57,881 bases of DNA from Prevotellaceae bacterium (GCA_029218445.1 JAQXRI010000075.1:1-57881), one strand, 5' to 3'. Positions 29,337 to 37,673 are shown, numbered from the stretch's first letter. Numbers and translations are program-made. Notes: generated from the sequence alone by a model not told the origin.

Positions 29337-30257
29337 TTACTCTACCGAGAAGTCAAAGCCGAAAGGCTGAGCCTGGAAGTACTTGTTTGACAAGCCGCTC
29401 TTGTAGAAGAAGCAATATTCGCCCGGCTCAAGAGGCTCTGCAAAGGTCACCTCAAACGTGTTGTTGTTTATCGTGTTTATCTCAAAGTTCACCATCTCGC
29501 GCGTGCTCGCGTTGCTGCCGCTGAATCCTGCAACGGTGTAAGACATCGACGTTGGGAAAATGCGCCTTCCGCCCTTCTTGTTATCCTTCACCGTCATCTT
29601 GATGAGCTGAAACTCGTTGGGACTCTGAATGTCGTTCATGCACATCTCATACCAGTTGGCATGCTCAGAATTGAAGCTCTCGTTCTCAGCCTTCTTGAAG
29701 AAAAACCTGAACACCGGCTGTCGGCTTGTCACTATCTTTGCCTTCGATCCTGGTATCATCAGCTTCTGAATGTCCTTGCCCGACGATGCCATCAACGTAA
29801 GTCCCGCTGTTACACCGGCCGCCTCGGTTCCGCTCACGTTCCTTCCGCTCACTAAAGTGCCCACGCCATACGAGGCACCGGCTATTGCAGCCACCGTTCC
29901 GAGGTTGAATCCCTTCTGCTCCTTCTCGAAGTTGGTGCGATATATTTTCACCGGCTTGCCGCCACCTACAGGATTCCACAATATCACGCCCTCATAGCCG
30001 TTATCCACCTTGGCTATCTTCTGCAAGTAGGAAGTGAGGCTGCTGTCAGCTCCCGCTGCCTTCAGTTGACGCATGAAGTTGATGTCGAAAGTTATCACAC
30101 GCGTCGTACTGTTCTCGATAGCACCAATAATTTCCTCAGACGTGAAACCCTCTTTCAGCAGGTCAAGCACCGTCTGGTTGTTCACCTCATCGTTCTGTGC
30201 ATTTGCCGAAACCAGCGAGCAGATGAACATTGCAATAATAAATAGTCCCTTTTTCAT
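29337..30257 (-). CDS. Secreted protein of unknown function
   Basis: 306 residues. The start at 30257 gives a clean signal peptide (MKKGLFIIAMFICSLVSANAQ). The first ~60 mature residues contain TVLDLLKEGFTSEEIIGAIEN ... FMRQLKAAGADSSLTSYLQK, a helical repeat pattern often found at the N-terminus of exported Bacteroidota proteins. A glycine/alanine-rich possible membrane-associated stretch follows (TVAAIAGASYGVGTLVSG). The C-terminal half is beta-rich and ends EPGEYCFFYKSGLSNKYFQAQPFGFDFSVE. I do not recognise a function. It is transcribed alone, with a minus-strand -7 element 30 bp upstream. Confidence 0.8.
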   Translation of the reverse strand: MKKGLFIIAMFICSLVSANAQNDEVNNQTVLDLLKEGFTSEEIIGAIENSTTRVITFDINFMRQLKAAGADSSLTSYLQKIAKVDNGYEGVILWNPVGGGKPVKIYRTNFEKEQKGFNLGTVAAIAGASYGVGTLVSGRNVSGTEAAGVTAGLTLMASSGKDIQKLMIPGSKAKIVTSRQPVFRFFFKKAENESFNSEHANWYEMCMNDIQSPNEFQLIKMTVKDNKKGGRRIFPTSMSYTVAGFSGSNASTREMVNFEINTINNNTFEVTFAEPLEPGEYCFFYKSGLSNKYFQAQPFGFDFSVE

Positions 30258-30526
30258 AATAATTGAAATAATTAAATAATGTGCTGCAAAAATAACCTTT
30301 TTTTCTCTTTTATGAAAGAAAAAAGGTTTTTTTTTCTGCAATACTCTATATTTTAACTTATTTTCATATTACTGAAACTCTACGTAACTATTCAGTTGTT
30401 ATCTAAAAATGAGCCTACAAACACTATAGAGATTTTGCAAAGGTCGAGAAACGACGGAGAATTTGGTTCTGTGCCAATTCTTCCACGTTATCAATCTTTG
30501 GTTAATCTCCTGCTGCCGAGCCACAT

Positions 30527-30606
30527 CTTCATCCGAAGGCTTCTGACATACATCCGAAGCCTTCTGACGTACATCAGAAGCTTTCTGACGTACATCCGAA
30601 GGCTTT
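30527..30606. repeat. 21-bp tandem repeats
   Basis: Three full units (30541-30561, 30562-30582, 30583-30603) of the type TTCTGACGTACATCCGAAGGC, preceded by a partial unit (30527-30540). Each unit holds a small GAAGGCTTC/GAAGCCTTC palindrome at its junction. Confidence 0.85.
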
Positions 30607-30635
30607 GAACGGAAAATTTCAAGGAAAGGAATGAA

Positions 30636-30737
30636 TGAGTTCGACTAAATTCAACCATCATTATAACAGCCTACAATCGACGAATTGTTTTAAACCGTCA
30701 AATCGCCGATGTAGGGGCGGGAAATTAGTCGAACTCA
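30636..30737. mobile_element. Small element with 17-bp terminal inverted repeats (MITE-like)
   Basis: The left end, TGAGTTCGACTAAATTC (30636-30652), and the complement of the right end (30721-30737) differ at one base. The 68 bp between them code for nothing. No clear target duplication is visible. It could equally serve as the terminator hairpin of nadA, whose stop codon is 7 bp away. Confidence 0.45.
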
Positions 30738-30743
30738 CGTTAG

Positions 30744-31736
30744 TTATATAGACAATTCCAGCATTCTCTTTATCGGCTTCACCGCCTCTTTTGCCACTTC
30801 CGGCTCTACCTCCACCGACGGCCACTCATGCTTCAGGGCGTTGTAAATCTTCAAGAGCGTGTTCATCTTCATGTAGTCGCATTCGTTACAACTGCATCCA
30901 GCGCCGCCTTCGCTTATCTCAGGCGGTACGGGGTGGAACTGGGTGGTGGGGCAGGCGCGCTGCATCTCGTGCAGGATGCCGGCTTCGGTGGCCACGATGT
31001 ATTCGTTTTCGGGGTGCTCGGTGGCGTATTTCAGCAGCACGGCGGTGGAGCCTACAACGTCGGCGGCGGCCAGGACTGGGCCTTTACACTCTGGATGGGC
31101 AAGCACCAAGGCGTTGGGGTGCTGCTGTTTCAGCTTGGCTATCTCGGACACTGAGAAACGCTCGTGTACGTGGCAGCCGCCGTTCCACAGGAGCATCTTC
31201 CTTCCCGTCACCTCATTTATATATGAACCGAGGTTGTAGTCGGGTCCGAATATCAGCTTCTCGTCCTGTGGGAATGTATCCACTACCTTCTTCGCATTGC
31301 CGCTGGTCACTACCACGTCGGTCAGTGCCTTCACGGCGGCAGTGGTGTTGACGTAGCTCACCACTTTGTAGCCGGGATGTTCCTCCTTAAACTTCTTCAG
31401 GTCGTCGGCCTTGCACGAGTCGGCAAGCGAGCATCCGGCGTTGAGGTCGGGAGCGAGCACAAGCTTGTCGGGACTTAGTATCTTGCATGTCTCGGCCATG
31501 AAGTGCACGCCGCACATCACGATTATTTTGGCGTCGGTCGCGGCGGCCTTTTGCGCCAGTGCCAGCGAGTCGCCTATGAAGTCGGCCACTTCCTGTATTT
31601 CGCCTCGTGTGTAGTAGTGGGCCAGGATTATGGCATCCTTTTCCGCGCAGAGTTTCCTAATTTCAGCCTTCAGGTCAGTGCCTTCAGCCGCAGGTTCATC
31701 AATAAACCCTTTCTTCTTCCATTCTTCCTTTATCAT
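30744..31736 (-). CDS. nadA: Quinolinate synthase A
   Basis: 4Fe-4S enzyme that condenses iminoaspartate with dihydroxyacetone phosphate to quinolinate in NAD synthesis, 330 residues. The start at 31736 (MIKEEWKKKGF) is preferred over an upstream methionine that would add 33 atypical residues. Cluster-ligand cysteines are visible in IIVMCGVHFMAE, in HPECKGPV and in GAGCSCNECDYM. The typical AIILAHYY start, YVNTTAAVKA and FGPDYNLGSY segments are present. nadB and nadC are not in the window. The gene stands alone on the minus strand, next to the DnaA-box cluster. Confidence 0.97.
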   Translation of the reverse strand: MIKEEWKKKGFIDEPAAEGTDLKAEIRKLCAEKDAIILAHYYTRGEIQEVADFIGDSLALAQKAAATDAKIIVMCGVHFMAETCKILSPDKLVLAPDLNAGCSLADSCKADDLKKFKEEHPGYKVVSYVNTTAAVKALTDVVVTSGNAKKVVDTFPQDEKLIFGPDYNLGSYINEVTGRKMLLWNGGCHVHERFSVSEIAKLKQQHPNALVLAHPECKGPVLAAADVVGSTAVLLKYATEHPENEYIVATEAGILHEMQRACPTTQFHPVPPEISEGGAGCSCNECDYMKMNTLLKIYNALKHEWPSVEVEPEVAKEAVKPIKRMLELSI

Positions 31737-32413
31737 TGCTTTATTTATTTTGTTTTTAATTGTCTTTTTAATATTAAGTGAGTTCAATGAAACCCAACAG
31801 TCAGTAAACAACTCGTCAACTTGTTTACTCGTCAACTATCATAAATATATTCTTTTTTTCTTTTTTTTAAAAAATAGAATTTAAAGTATGATGGTGTGTG
31901 GATTGGTGAAAAAGTTTTTGGGCTTTTCCTTGGCCATTTCAATGTCAACACGGGGTGATGAGTTATCTACACTAACGGTTTACATCTTTTGTCTGACTCT
32001 TAGTTCAATGGCTCAGTTATCCACATTTTTGTATTTCGGTGCAAAATTAATAAGTTTATATCTTTTTCCATCAAAAAAGTGTTGAAATCTTCATAAAAAC
32101 TTAATAATAACTATGTTGATAACCCTCTTGGCGGGGCTTCGAAAGGGTAGAGTGTGGATTTGTGGATAACTTTTTTGCGTTATCCACACGGTTATCCACA
32201 TGGTTGTCAACAGTGGCGTTTTTTGTTTCAAACGAGTTTCAATATAGCAGCAAATATGCAAAAAAGCATTAATTATGGTGTTTTTTTTATTATTTGATAA
32301 AACTTTTGCTCTTTTGGAGTGTCGATTTGTTATTTTTTTCTTATCTTTGCGGCTGATAATTATCATTTTAGGCAAATAACCCTTACATTTAGTATATACA
32401 GAAAGATAAAATA
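31737..32413. other. Candidate replication origin: DnaA-box cluster with A/T-rich flanks
   Basis: 677 bp without a gene, between divergent nadA and tssH. Perfect TTATCCACA boxes lie at 32017-32025, 32180-32188 and 32192-32200, with a reverse copy at 32161-32169. Near-matches are TTATCTACA (31963-31971), TGTGGATTG (31897-31905), TGTGGATTT (32153-32161) and TTGTCAACA (32204-32212). A/T-rich tracts lie at 31842-31890 and 32214-32341 and could serve for unwinding. A GTTGAC-type repeat copy lies at 31804-31838. The dense, bidirectional clustering is what a bacterial oriC shows. dnaA itself is not in the window. Confidence 0.6.
32313..32349 (+). promoter_or_regulatory. T6SS operon promoter with shared box layout
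   Basis: The -7 element TATCTTTG at 32342-32349 is preceded by TTTG at 32326-32329 and at 32313-32316, giving TTTG-N9-TTTG-N12-TATCTTTG. The same layout precedes the second vgrG (55126-55162). The tssH start is 64 bp downstream. Confidence 0.6.
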
Positions 32414-34642
32414 ATGAGTGACGCATTGTTAAACATAGCTCAATCATTCGCAGAAGAATATTGCAGCAATGCCGTTTATCCTGCTCATCTTTTCAAGGCA
32501 GTATTGCACAAAGATGTCGGGTTGGTGAAGTTTGTCGAGGTAGAACTCGACAAGGACTACTATTATCTTCAGGACTGGGCCGACGTGCAGATGCAGCTTG
32601 CGCCAAGGGCGGTAAGGCCCATGCGCAACCTCGAACTGTCTGACGAGGCGCAGAACGTGATGGACGAAGCCGACGAGTACAAGCTGAAGTTTGGCCTCGA
32701 CGAGACTAATGCCGTGTGCATCTTGGCGGCGTTGGTCACTCCGGGTGTGGGTTTCAGCTTCGACCAGCTGAAGACGCTGCCCCTCACGGCGGCCGAAATC
32801 AGCGAGAAGATGGGCGCTGGGGCAGAGGTCTCTACGCCGTGCTACGAGCCACAGCCGGGCGTTGGCCCCAAGGGCAGCACGTCGGGTGCCGACGCTTACC
32901 TTATAGATAAGGTGAAGCAGGCGCGCGAGGGCAAGATAGGCGTGATAGTGGGTTTTGACAACGAGCTTGAGACGGTGTTTGAAACGCTTGGCAGAAAGTC
33001 GAAGTCCAACCTTCTCATCACGGGCGAAGCCGGTGTGGGAAAGACAGCCCTGCTGGAAGCCTTCGCCACACGCATGGCCAACAACGAGGTGCCCGACTTC
33101 CTGAAGGACGCCGCCGTATTGGAGCTTGACCTTGCGGCAATAAGTGCCGACGCGCAGTATAAGGGCGAGGTGGAAAACCGTTTCAAGAGCGTCCTCCAGG
33201 CCATGAATGAGCGCAGAGGAAGCGGCAGTGCGGTACTCATTATTGAGAGCATCGACAAGCTGTTTGACAAGCAAGGTTCGCTCTACGGATGCTCTTCGAT
33301 GCTGAAGCAGGAGCTTACGCGTGGACAGCTGCAGCTGCTCTCGACGGCCAGCATCGACGGATTTACCAAGAACATTGAAACCGACAAGGAGATGACCAGC
33401 AAGCTGGAGAAGCTCACTGTTGAGGAGCCTTCGGCCGACCTGTGCCTTGAGATACTCAAGGGCGCACTGCCCGCCTACGAGCAGTTCCACAACATAACGA
33501 TAGCCGACGAGGTGATGAGCGACGCCATTCGACTGGCCAAGCGCTATCTGAGCGAGAAAGCACTGCCCGACTCGGCCTTCGACCTTATCGACCGCTCGAT
33601 GGCGGCACTGAAGATAAAGAACAACAAAGAGGCCGACGAGAGCCAGCGACGCTCAGAGCTTGAAACGGCCGACATGGAGGCTGTGGTGGCCAAGCAGACG
33701 GGAATACCTCTTGGCAAGGTGCAGACCTCGGAGCGCGACCGACTGTTGGGTGCTGAAGACACGCTGAAGGCGCGCGTGGTGGGTCAGGACCATGCCATAA
33801 AGAAGGTGCTCGACAGTGTGTTCGAGTCGCGTTCGGGACTTAACAAGAAGGGACAGCCAATGGGTTCGTTCTTCTTCCTCGGCCCTACCGGAACCGGTAA
33901 GACAGAGTTGTCGAAAGCCCTTGCGGCATTCCTCTTCGGCGACGAGTCGGCACTGGTGCGTTTCGACATGTCGGAGTTTAAGGAAGAGCACTCCGTGGCA
34001 TTGCTCTACGGTGCGCCTCCGGGATATGTGGGATATGAGGAAGGTGGACTCTTGGTAAACAAGATACGTCAGAACCCCTATAGCGTAGTGCTGTTCGACG
34101 AGATAGAGAAGGCCCACAAGTCGGTGTTCGACCTCTTCCTTCAGATTCTCGACGAGGGCAAGCTGCACGACCGTCTTGGCCGTGTCGGCGACTTCTCCAA
34201 CGCACTTATACTCTTCACGTCAAACATTGGCAGCCAGTATATAGCCAAGAAGTTCCAGGAAGGCGTCATCCCGACCAACACCGAGATGATGGACATCATG
34301 CAGCAGCACTTCCGTCCTGAGTTCCTTGCCCGACTTACCGAGATTGTTCCGTTCTCGCCCATTACCGAGCAGACGGTTGTCAAGATATTCGACATCCACC
34401 TCAAAGGTCTCTTGAAGCTGCTTGCCGAGCAGGACATGAAGCTCGAAATGGCCCACGAGGTAAAGGCCAACATAGCCATGCGCGGCTTCGACCCACAGTA
34501 TGGCGCACGCCAAATCATCGGCAACATACGCAAATACCTCCGCCACCCGCTGTCGAAGCTGATAATAGCCGGCAAAGTGAAGGGCGGCGACACCATTGTG
34601 GCCAGCCTTGATGGAGATGAGATAAAGTTTGAGGTGAAATAA
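32414..34642 (+). CDS. tssH: T6SS sheath-recycling AAA+ ATPase TssH (ClpV), short form
   Basis: ClpB/ClpV-type double AAA+ unfoldase, 742 residues, which in T6SS disassembles contracted TssBC sheaths. An N-terminal Clp-N-like helical domain spans residues 1-150. D1 has Walker A GEAGVGKT at 204-211, but its Walker B reads VLIIESID (Glu278-Ser279) rather than D-E. D2 has Walker A GPTGTGKT at 490-497, Walker B VVLFDEIE (Asp562-Glu563) and GAPPGYVGYEEGG (pore loop). Between D1 and D2 there are only about 25 residues where ClpB has its long coiled-coil M domain, so that domain is missing. It is the first gene of the T6SS operon, followed by tssB after 77 bp. Confidence 0.92.
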   Translation: MSDALLNIAQSFAEEYCSNAVYPAHLFKAVLHKDVGLVKFVEVELDKDYYYLQDWADVQMQLAPRAVRPMRNLELSDEAQNVMDEADEYKLKFGLDETNAVCILAALVTPGVGFSFDQLKTLPLTAAEISEKMGAGAEVSTPCYEPQPGVGPKGSTSGADAYLIDKVKQAREGKIGVIVGFDNELETVFETLGRKSKSNLLITGEAGVGKTALLEAFATRMANNEVPDFLKDAAVLELDLAAISADAQYKGEVENRFKSVLQAMNERRGSGSAVLIIESIDKLFDKQGSLYGCSSMLKQELTRGQLQLLSTASIDGFTKNIETDKEMTSKLEKLTVEEPSADLCLEILKGALPAYEQFHNITIADEVMSDAIRLAKRYLSEKALPDSAFDLIDRSMAALKIKNNKEADESQRRSELETADMEAVVAKQTGIPLGKVQTSERDRLLGAEDTLKARVVGQDHAIKKVLDSVFESRSGLNKKGQPMGSFFFLGPTGTGKTELSKALAAFLFGDESALVRFDMSEFKEEHSVALLYGAPPGYVGYEEGGLLVNKIRQNPYSVVLFDEIEKAHKSVFDLFLQILDEGKLHDRLGRVGDFSNALILFTSNIGSQYIAKKFQEGVIPTNTEMMDIMQQHFRPEFLARLTEIVPFSPITEQTVVKIFDIHLKGLLKLLAEQDMKLEMAHEVKANIAMRGFDPQYGARQIIGNIRKYLRHPLSKLIIAGKVKGGDTIVASLDGDEIKFEVK

Positions 34643-34719
34643 GGAAGTTAAACCTCCTTACCTTTCTCAAAAAAATAGAAATACATTAATAACAACAATA
34701 ATAAAAAAGCAATAAACTT

Positions 34720-35178
34720 ATGGCAATAAGAGAAAATTTCATCTCTATGGCTCCCGATGAGGAGTCAAGTGCAAAAGTGTCGTTGATTGACAACAACAAG
34801 ACTCTGATGATTGACCAATACACATCAGACGTCGAGCCAGGCAATCCTGAACTGGTAGAGGACATCCGCAACATTAACGATGCCTTTGAGCATTTCAAGC
34901 CAAGTGTTGAGGTTGACTTCATCGACGAGGAAGGCGGCTCAGTAAACGAGAAGCTCCACTTCTCTGAAATTCGCGACTTTGAGGCCAACGGCGGCAAAGG
35001 CCGTCTGGTTGAGAACAGCGCATTCCTCTCGGGCGTGAAGAGCAAGATAGACACCAACGTGAAAATTCGCAAGAGCATCGAGCAAAACCGCAAGCTGCGC
35101 GACATTCTGAAGGAAGCCGGCTCGCGCGCCGAGCTGAAGCAGATGCTCGAAGCTATGTTGGAAGAGTTGGGAGAATAG
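34720..35178 (+). CDS. tssB: T6SS contractile sheath small subunit TssB
   Basis: 152-residue TssB/VipA-type sheath protein. With TssC it forms the cytoplasmic contractile sheath around the Hcp tube. Family features are an N-terminal beta segment (AKVSLIDNNKTLMIDQY), the acidic helix-strand region FKPSVEVDFIDEEGGS, LHFSEIRDFE, and C-terminal helices (LRDILKEAGSRAELKQMLEAM) that include the ClpV-contact region. The N-terminus (MAIRENFISMAPDEESSA) is of the Bacteroidota type. It lies directly ahead of tssC with 26 bp between, the invariant gene pair of T6SS loci. Confidence 0.9.
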   Translation: MAIRENFISMAPDEESSAKVSLIDNNKTLMIDQYTSDVEPGNPELVEDIRNINDAFEHFKPSVEVDFIDEEGGSVNEKLHFSEIRDFEANGGKGRLVENSAFLSGVKSKIDTNVKIRKSIEQNRKLRDILKEAGSRAELKQMLEAMLEELGE

Positions 35179-35204
35179 AATAAAAATTAAAAAAATATAA
35201 GAAA

Positions 35205-36566
35205 ATGGCAGACACAGAAATGCAAAAAGCACCTCAGGCAGCCGTTGAACAACAAGGCGCAGCCCGTGAGGCAAAAGTACAAGATACTTCAAAGCTGTTG
35301 GCTTCGTTTGGCGGCTTCAACGCCATTCGCGGATTCCTTCCCGACGCCGACAACCTCAATCCGGCACGTAAGGCAGCCAAGAACGTGTTCCTTACCGACA
35401 AGCGTTTCGCCGACAAGCGCGAGTCGCTGAAGAAGGATATCAAGGGATGGCTCGCACTGCTCGACGAAGACCACTCTACGGCTACGGAGTTTGCCGAGTC
35501 GTGCAAGGAAAAGGAAGAGAAATACACCAACGTGCTCAAGCAGGGCATTACCGACGCCCTCTACGCCACACAAAACCTTGAGCGTTCTTACCGCGAGCTC
35601 GACTCGTTCTTCAAGACGGCCAACACCGACAAGGTGAAGAACCTGCGCATCATCAACGTGGTGAAGGAAGACATTGCCGACCCCGACTCAGGCTTTGCCG
35701 GCGAAGTTGAAAACCTGCTGCGCAACGGCTTCGACCGCCTCTCGCTGAAAGACTGCTACAGCCTCGTCTGCATTCCTGGCAACGTGTTCCAGGACAAGGT
35801 CACACTGCTGCAGTGGGCTAAGATAGCATTCAAATACAAGGTGATGCTCATAACCGACCATGCCGACGAATACTCGTTTGACGACCTCCAGGCCAACACC
35901 GAGATTTACAAGGACAGCGATGCCGAGCTGCAGAACGTTATCATGACGGCCAACTGGATTGTAGGCCGCGACGCCGAGAAGATGTCGGCCGACGAGGAAG
36001 ACGCCAACGCCTTCTACATCGCACCATCGGCAGCACTCTGCGGAAAGCTCTACGACGAGACGGCCAACATGGCCCAGGGCGCAGGCGGAAAGAAATACGG
36101 TACGATTGACGGCGTGAAGGGCGTGAAGCTCGACCTGCTGAAGAGCGAGATAGCCGCACTGATGGACAATCAGGTAATACCTATGGTATATAGCGAGGGA
36201 CGCGTGATGGCATTCAACAACACCACTCTCTACAACGGCGACAACACCGCTATGAAGGAATACCCCATCGTGCGCGTGTTTGACTGGGTGAAGAAGGTGC
36301 TGATGAACTTCGTTCACGAGGTGGCACTCGAAAACTGGGATCCCTACAACTCTCCAAAGAACCTCAAGGCAAAGATTCAGGCCTTCCTCAACGAGTTTAA
36401 GGGTTATGGCAACCTCTTCCAGAACTATGAGATAAAGGAGCCTACACAAGACCCAATTACCAAGCGCATCACTTGCGACATCAGCCTCACTCCATTCTAT
36501 TCGGCCAAGAACTTCATCATCAAGGTGAGCGCCGACAAGAAGGACAAGGAAGCTGCAATGGCTTGA
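35205..36566 (+). CDS. tssC: T6SS contractile sheath large subunit TssC
   Basis: 453-residue TssC/VipB-type protein. After a disordered N-terminus come LLASFGGFNAIRGFLPDADNLNP and KRFADKRESLKKDIKGWLALLDEDHS. The conserved core follows, with YRELDSFFKTANTDKVKNLRIINVVKEDI, DCYSLVCIPGN, ALCGKLYDETANMAQGAGGKKYG, FNNTTLYNGDNTAMKEYPIVRVFDWVKKVLMNFVHEVALENWDP and a closing ISLTPFYSAKNFIIKVSADK. Together with TssB it builds the sheath whose contraction drives the tube. The gene is followed by a repeat-bearing 143-bp gap with a strong hairpin before the tube genes. Confidence 0.9.
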   Translation: MADTEMQKAPQAAVEQQGAAREAKVQDTSKLLASFGGFNAIRGFLPDADNLNPARKAAKNVFLTDKRFADKRESLKKDIKGWLALLDEDHSTATEFAESCKEKEEKYTNVLKQGITDALYATQNLERSYRELDSFFKTANTDKVKNLRIINVVKEDIADPDSGFAGEVENLLRNGFDRLSLKDCYSLVCIPGNVFQDKVTLLQWAKIAFKYKVMLITDHADEYSFDDLQANTEIYKDSDAELQNVIMTANWIVGRDAEKMSADEEDANAFYIAPSAALCGKLYDETANMAQGAGGKKYGTIDGVKGVKLDLLKSEIAALMDNQVIPMVYSEGRVMAFNNTTLYNGDNTAMKEYPIVRVFDWVKKVLMNFVHEVALENWDPYNSPKNLKAKIQAFLNEFKGYGNLFQNYEIKEPTQDPITKRITCDISLTPFYSAKNFIIKVSADKKDKEAAMA

Positions 36567-36571
36567 TGATT

Positions 36572-36651
36572 TAGTTGACAAGTTGACGAGTTGTTTGCAA
36601 GTTGACTTACATATACCGCTGATTGTGGCGGGCGGACCAATGTGTCCGCCC
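36572..36651 (+). promoter_or_regulatory. Repeat and strong hairpin between tssC and tssD
   Basis: A GTTGAC-type repeat copy (36572-36606) is followed by a perfect hairpin, GGGCGGAC (36630-36637) with loop CAATGT and GTCCGCCC (36644-36651), without a T-run. It could attenuate transcription or stabilise the mRNA between the sheath and tube genes. Confidence 0.5.
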
Positions 36652-36709
36652 CTACAACGGGCGGCTTTTGAAAATTGAATATTTGAAAAAAAATAAACAC
36701 TGACTTACG

Positions 36710-37147
36710 ATGAACATCATCGCCCACCTTCAGTTCGGTGACAACGAAACGCAGCTCTACAGCAAGGAATACCTCGTGGTGAAGTGCCGCACGCATGTAC
36801 ACCGTTCACACAATTCCTTCCACCCCGACAGCGAGCCAACATGCGAAGCCATCGAGGTAACCGTGGTGTCGCCACACAAGGACGACCACTATCTCTACGA
36901 GTGGTATCTTGCCAACCTGAAGTCAAGCGGCTGCCTGCAGTTCGACATCGACGACGTGAGGCGGTCGGGAGGCGAAGTGTGCAAGCGATACCTCTATTTC
37001 GAGGGAGCGCAATGCTTCTCCATACACGAGAACTACGACATACAGAGTTCAAGCCGCCGACTGCTCACTCTCTACATCACCGCCGACCACTTTACGGCCG
37101 ACAATGTGGGCATAGGCAGCGACATGGACGACACTTATTCATTCTGA
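36710..37147 (+). CDS. tssD: T6SS tube protein TssD (Hcp), first copy
   Basis: 145-residue Hcp-like tube protein of the Bacteroidota TssD family. The sequence (IIAHLQFGDNETQLYSKEYLVVKC, RSHNSFHPDSEPTCEAIEVTVVSP, LYEWYLANLKSSGCLQFDI, RYLYFEGAQCFSIHENYD) shows the TssD pattern of a two-sheet barrel with a short helix. Hcp hexamers stack into the inner tube and are also exported. It contains five cysteines, more than I would expect for a tube subunit. The downstream gene encodes a second, divergent TssD. Which one forms the main tube is not clear. Confidence 0.82.
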   Translation: MNIIAHLQFGDNETQLYSKEYLVVKCRTHVHRSHNSFHPDSEPTCEAIEVTVVSPHKDDHYLYEWYLANLKSSGCLQFDIDDVRRSGGEVCKRYLYFEGAQCFSIHENYDIQSSSRRLLTLYITADHFTADNVGIGSDMDDTYSF

Positions 37148-37171
37148 AAAAATATATACAGTTAAGCAATA

Positions 37172-37639
37172 ATGCCAAAATTATCTAACCATACAAAGGC
37201 TGTACTGTTTGACGAGAACATCATCGAACAGAACATTCTCCGACGCGAGAGCGCAAACGTAGTTCAGAGGCTCGACTACACGCTGAGCCGACCGCGCAAC
37301 GACTTCGGCAAGCCCTACGGACGCATGTCGGGCTCAGAGATGGCCATAGTAACACTCATTGGCACCCACGACACAAAGGAATACTACGAGCGCCTTGTGA
37401 GCGACGAGAGCCAGACGTTCTCGCTCGTGTTCAACGCCATCTACGACGAAAACAACATCCTCTGCAGCTTCGACAGCGCAATGGTGGTTGAAGGCTACAT
37501 TGTGGATGTCGTAGAGCTGTATGACAATGATGCGGCAAGCGAAGGCAACCAGATGTCGCTGGAGTTTTCGTTCCTTCTTACGTCGATAACCTATATTGGC
37601 GAAGATGAACGCCATCTGAGGCTCGATTTTGTTAACTGA
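37172..37639 (+). CDS. tssD: T6SS tube protein TssD (Hcp), second copy
   Basis: 155-residue TssD-family protein. Diagnostic stretches are VQRLDYTLSRPRNDFGKPYGRMSGSEMAIVTLIGT, YERLVSDESQTFSLVFNAIYDENN and VEGYIVDVVELYDN. It shares the fold pattern but little direct sequence with the preceding TssD, so the two are old paralogs. It may be a cap or adaptor ring between the tube and VgrG, or a cargo-bearing tube variant; this is inference. It lies 24 bp after the first tssD and 34 bp before the VgrG start. Confidence 0.8.
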   Translation: MPKLSNHTKAVLFDENIIEQNILRRESANVVQRLDYTLSRPRNDFGKPYGRMSGSEMAIVTLIGTHDTKEYYERLVSDESQTFSLVFNAIYDENNILCSFDSAMVVEGYIVDVVELYDNDAASEGNQMSLEFSFLLTSITYIGEDERHLRLDFVN

Positions 37640-37673
37640 CATTTTTTTACCTATAAAATATTCTAATGGTGCA

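Larger units (their letters stand above)
30258..30743. other. Gene-free stretch between nadA and the secreted-protein gene
   Basis: 486 bp with no credible gene. From left to right: a minus-strand -7 element TATTTTTG (30294-30287) for the secreted-protein gene; an A/T-only-looking hairpin AACCTTTTTT...AAAAAAGGTT (30294-30328) that could terminate transcription; 21-bp tandem repeats (30527-30606); and a 102-bp element bounded by 17-bp inverted repeats (30636-30737). Confidence 0.7.

Noticed and set aside
30294..30328. An A/T hairpin as a firm terminator of nadA
   Set aside because: The stem is almost wholly A-T and overlaps the -7 element of the next gene, so the reading is ambiguous. It is mentioned only in the intergenic entry.
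30396..30608. A 70-codon frame giving a regular IRRLLTY-type peptide repeat
   Set aside because: The peptide regularity comes only from the 21-bp DNA repeats; no start context or family supports a gene.
31888..32085. A 65-codon open frame across the DnaA-box region
   Set aside because: No motif, poor composition, and it overlaps the box cluster; it is better read as non-coding.
31737..32413. A local GC-skew switch as support for an origin
   Set aside because: Spot counts on several lines gave mixed signs on both sides, dominated by coding bias. Only a whole-chromosome plot would be informative.
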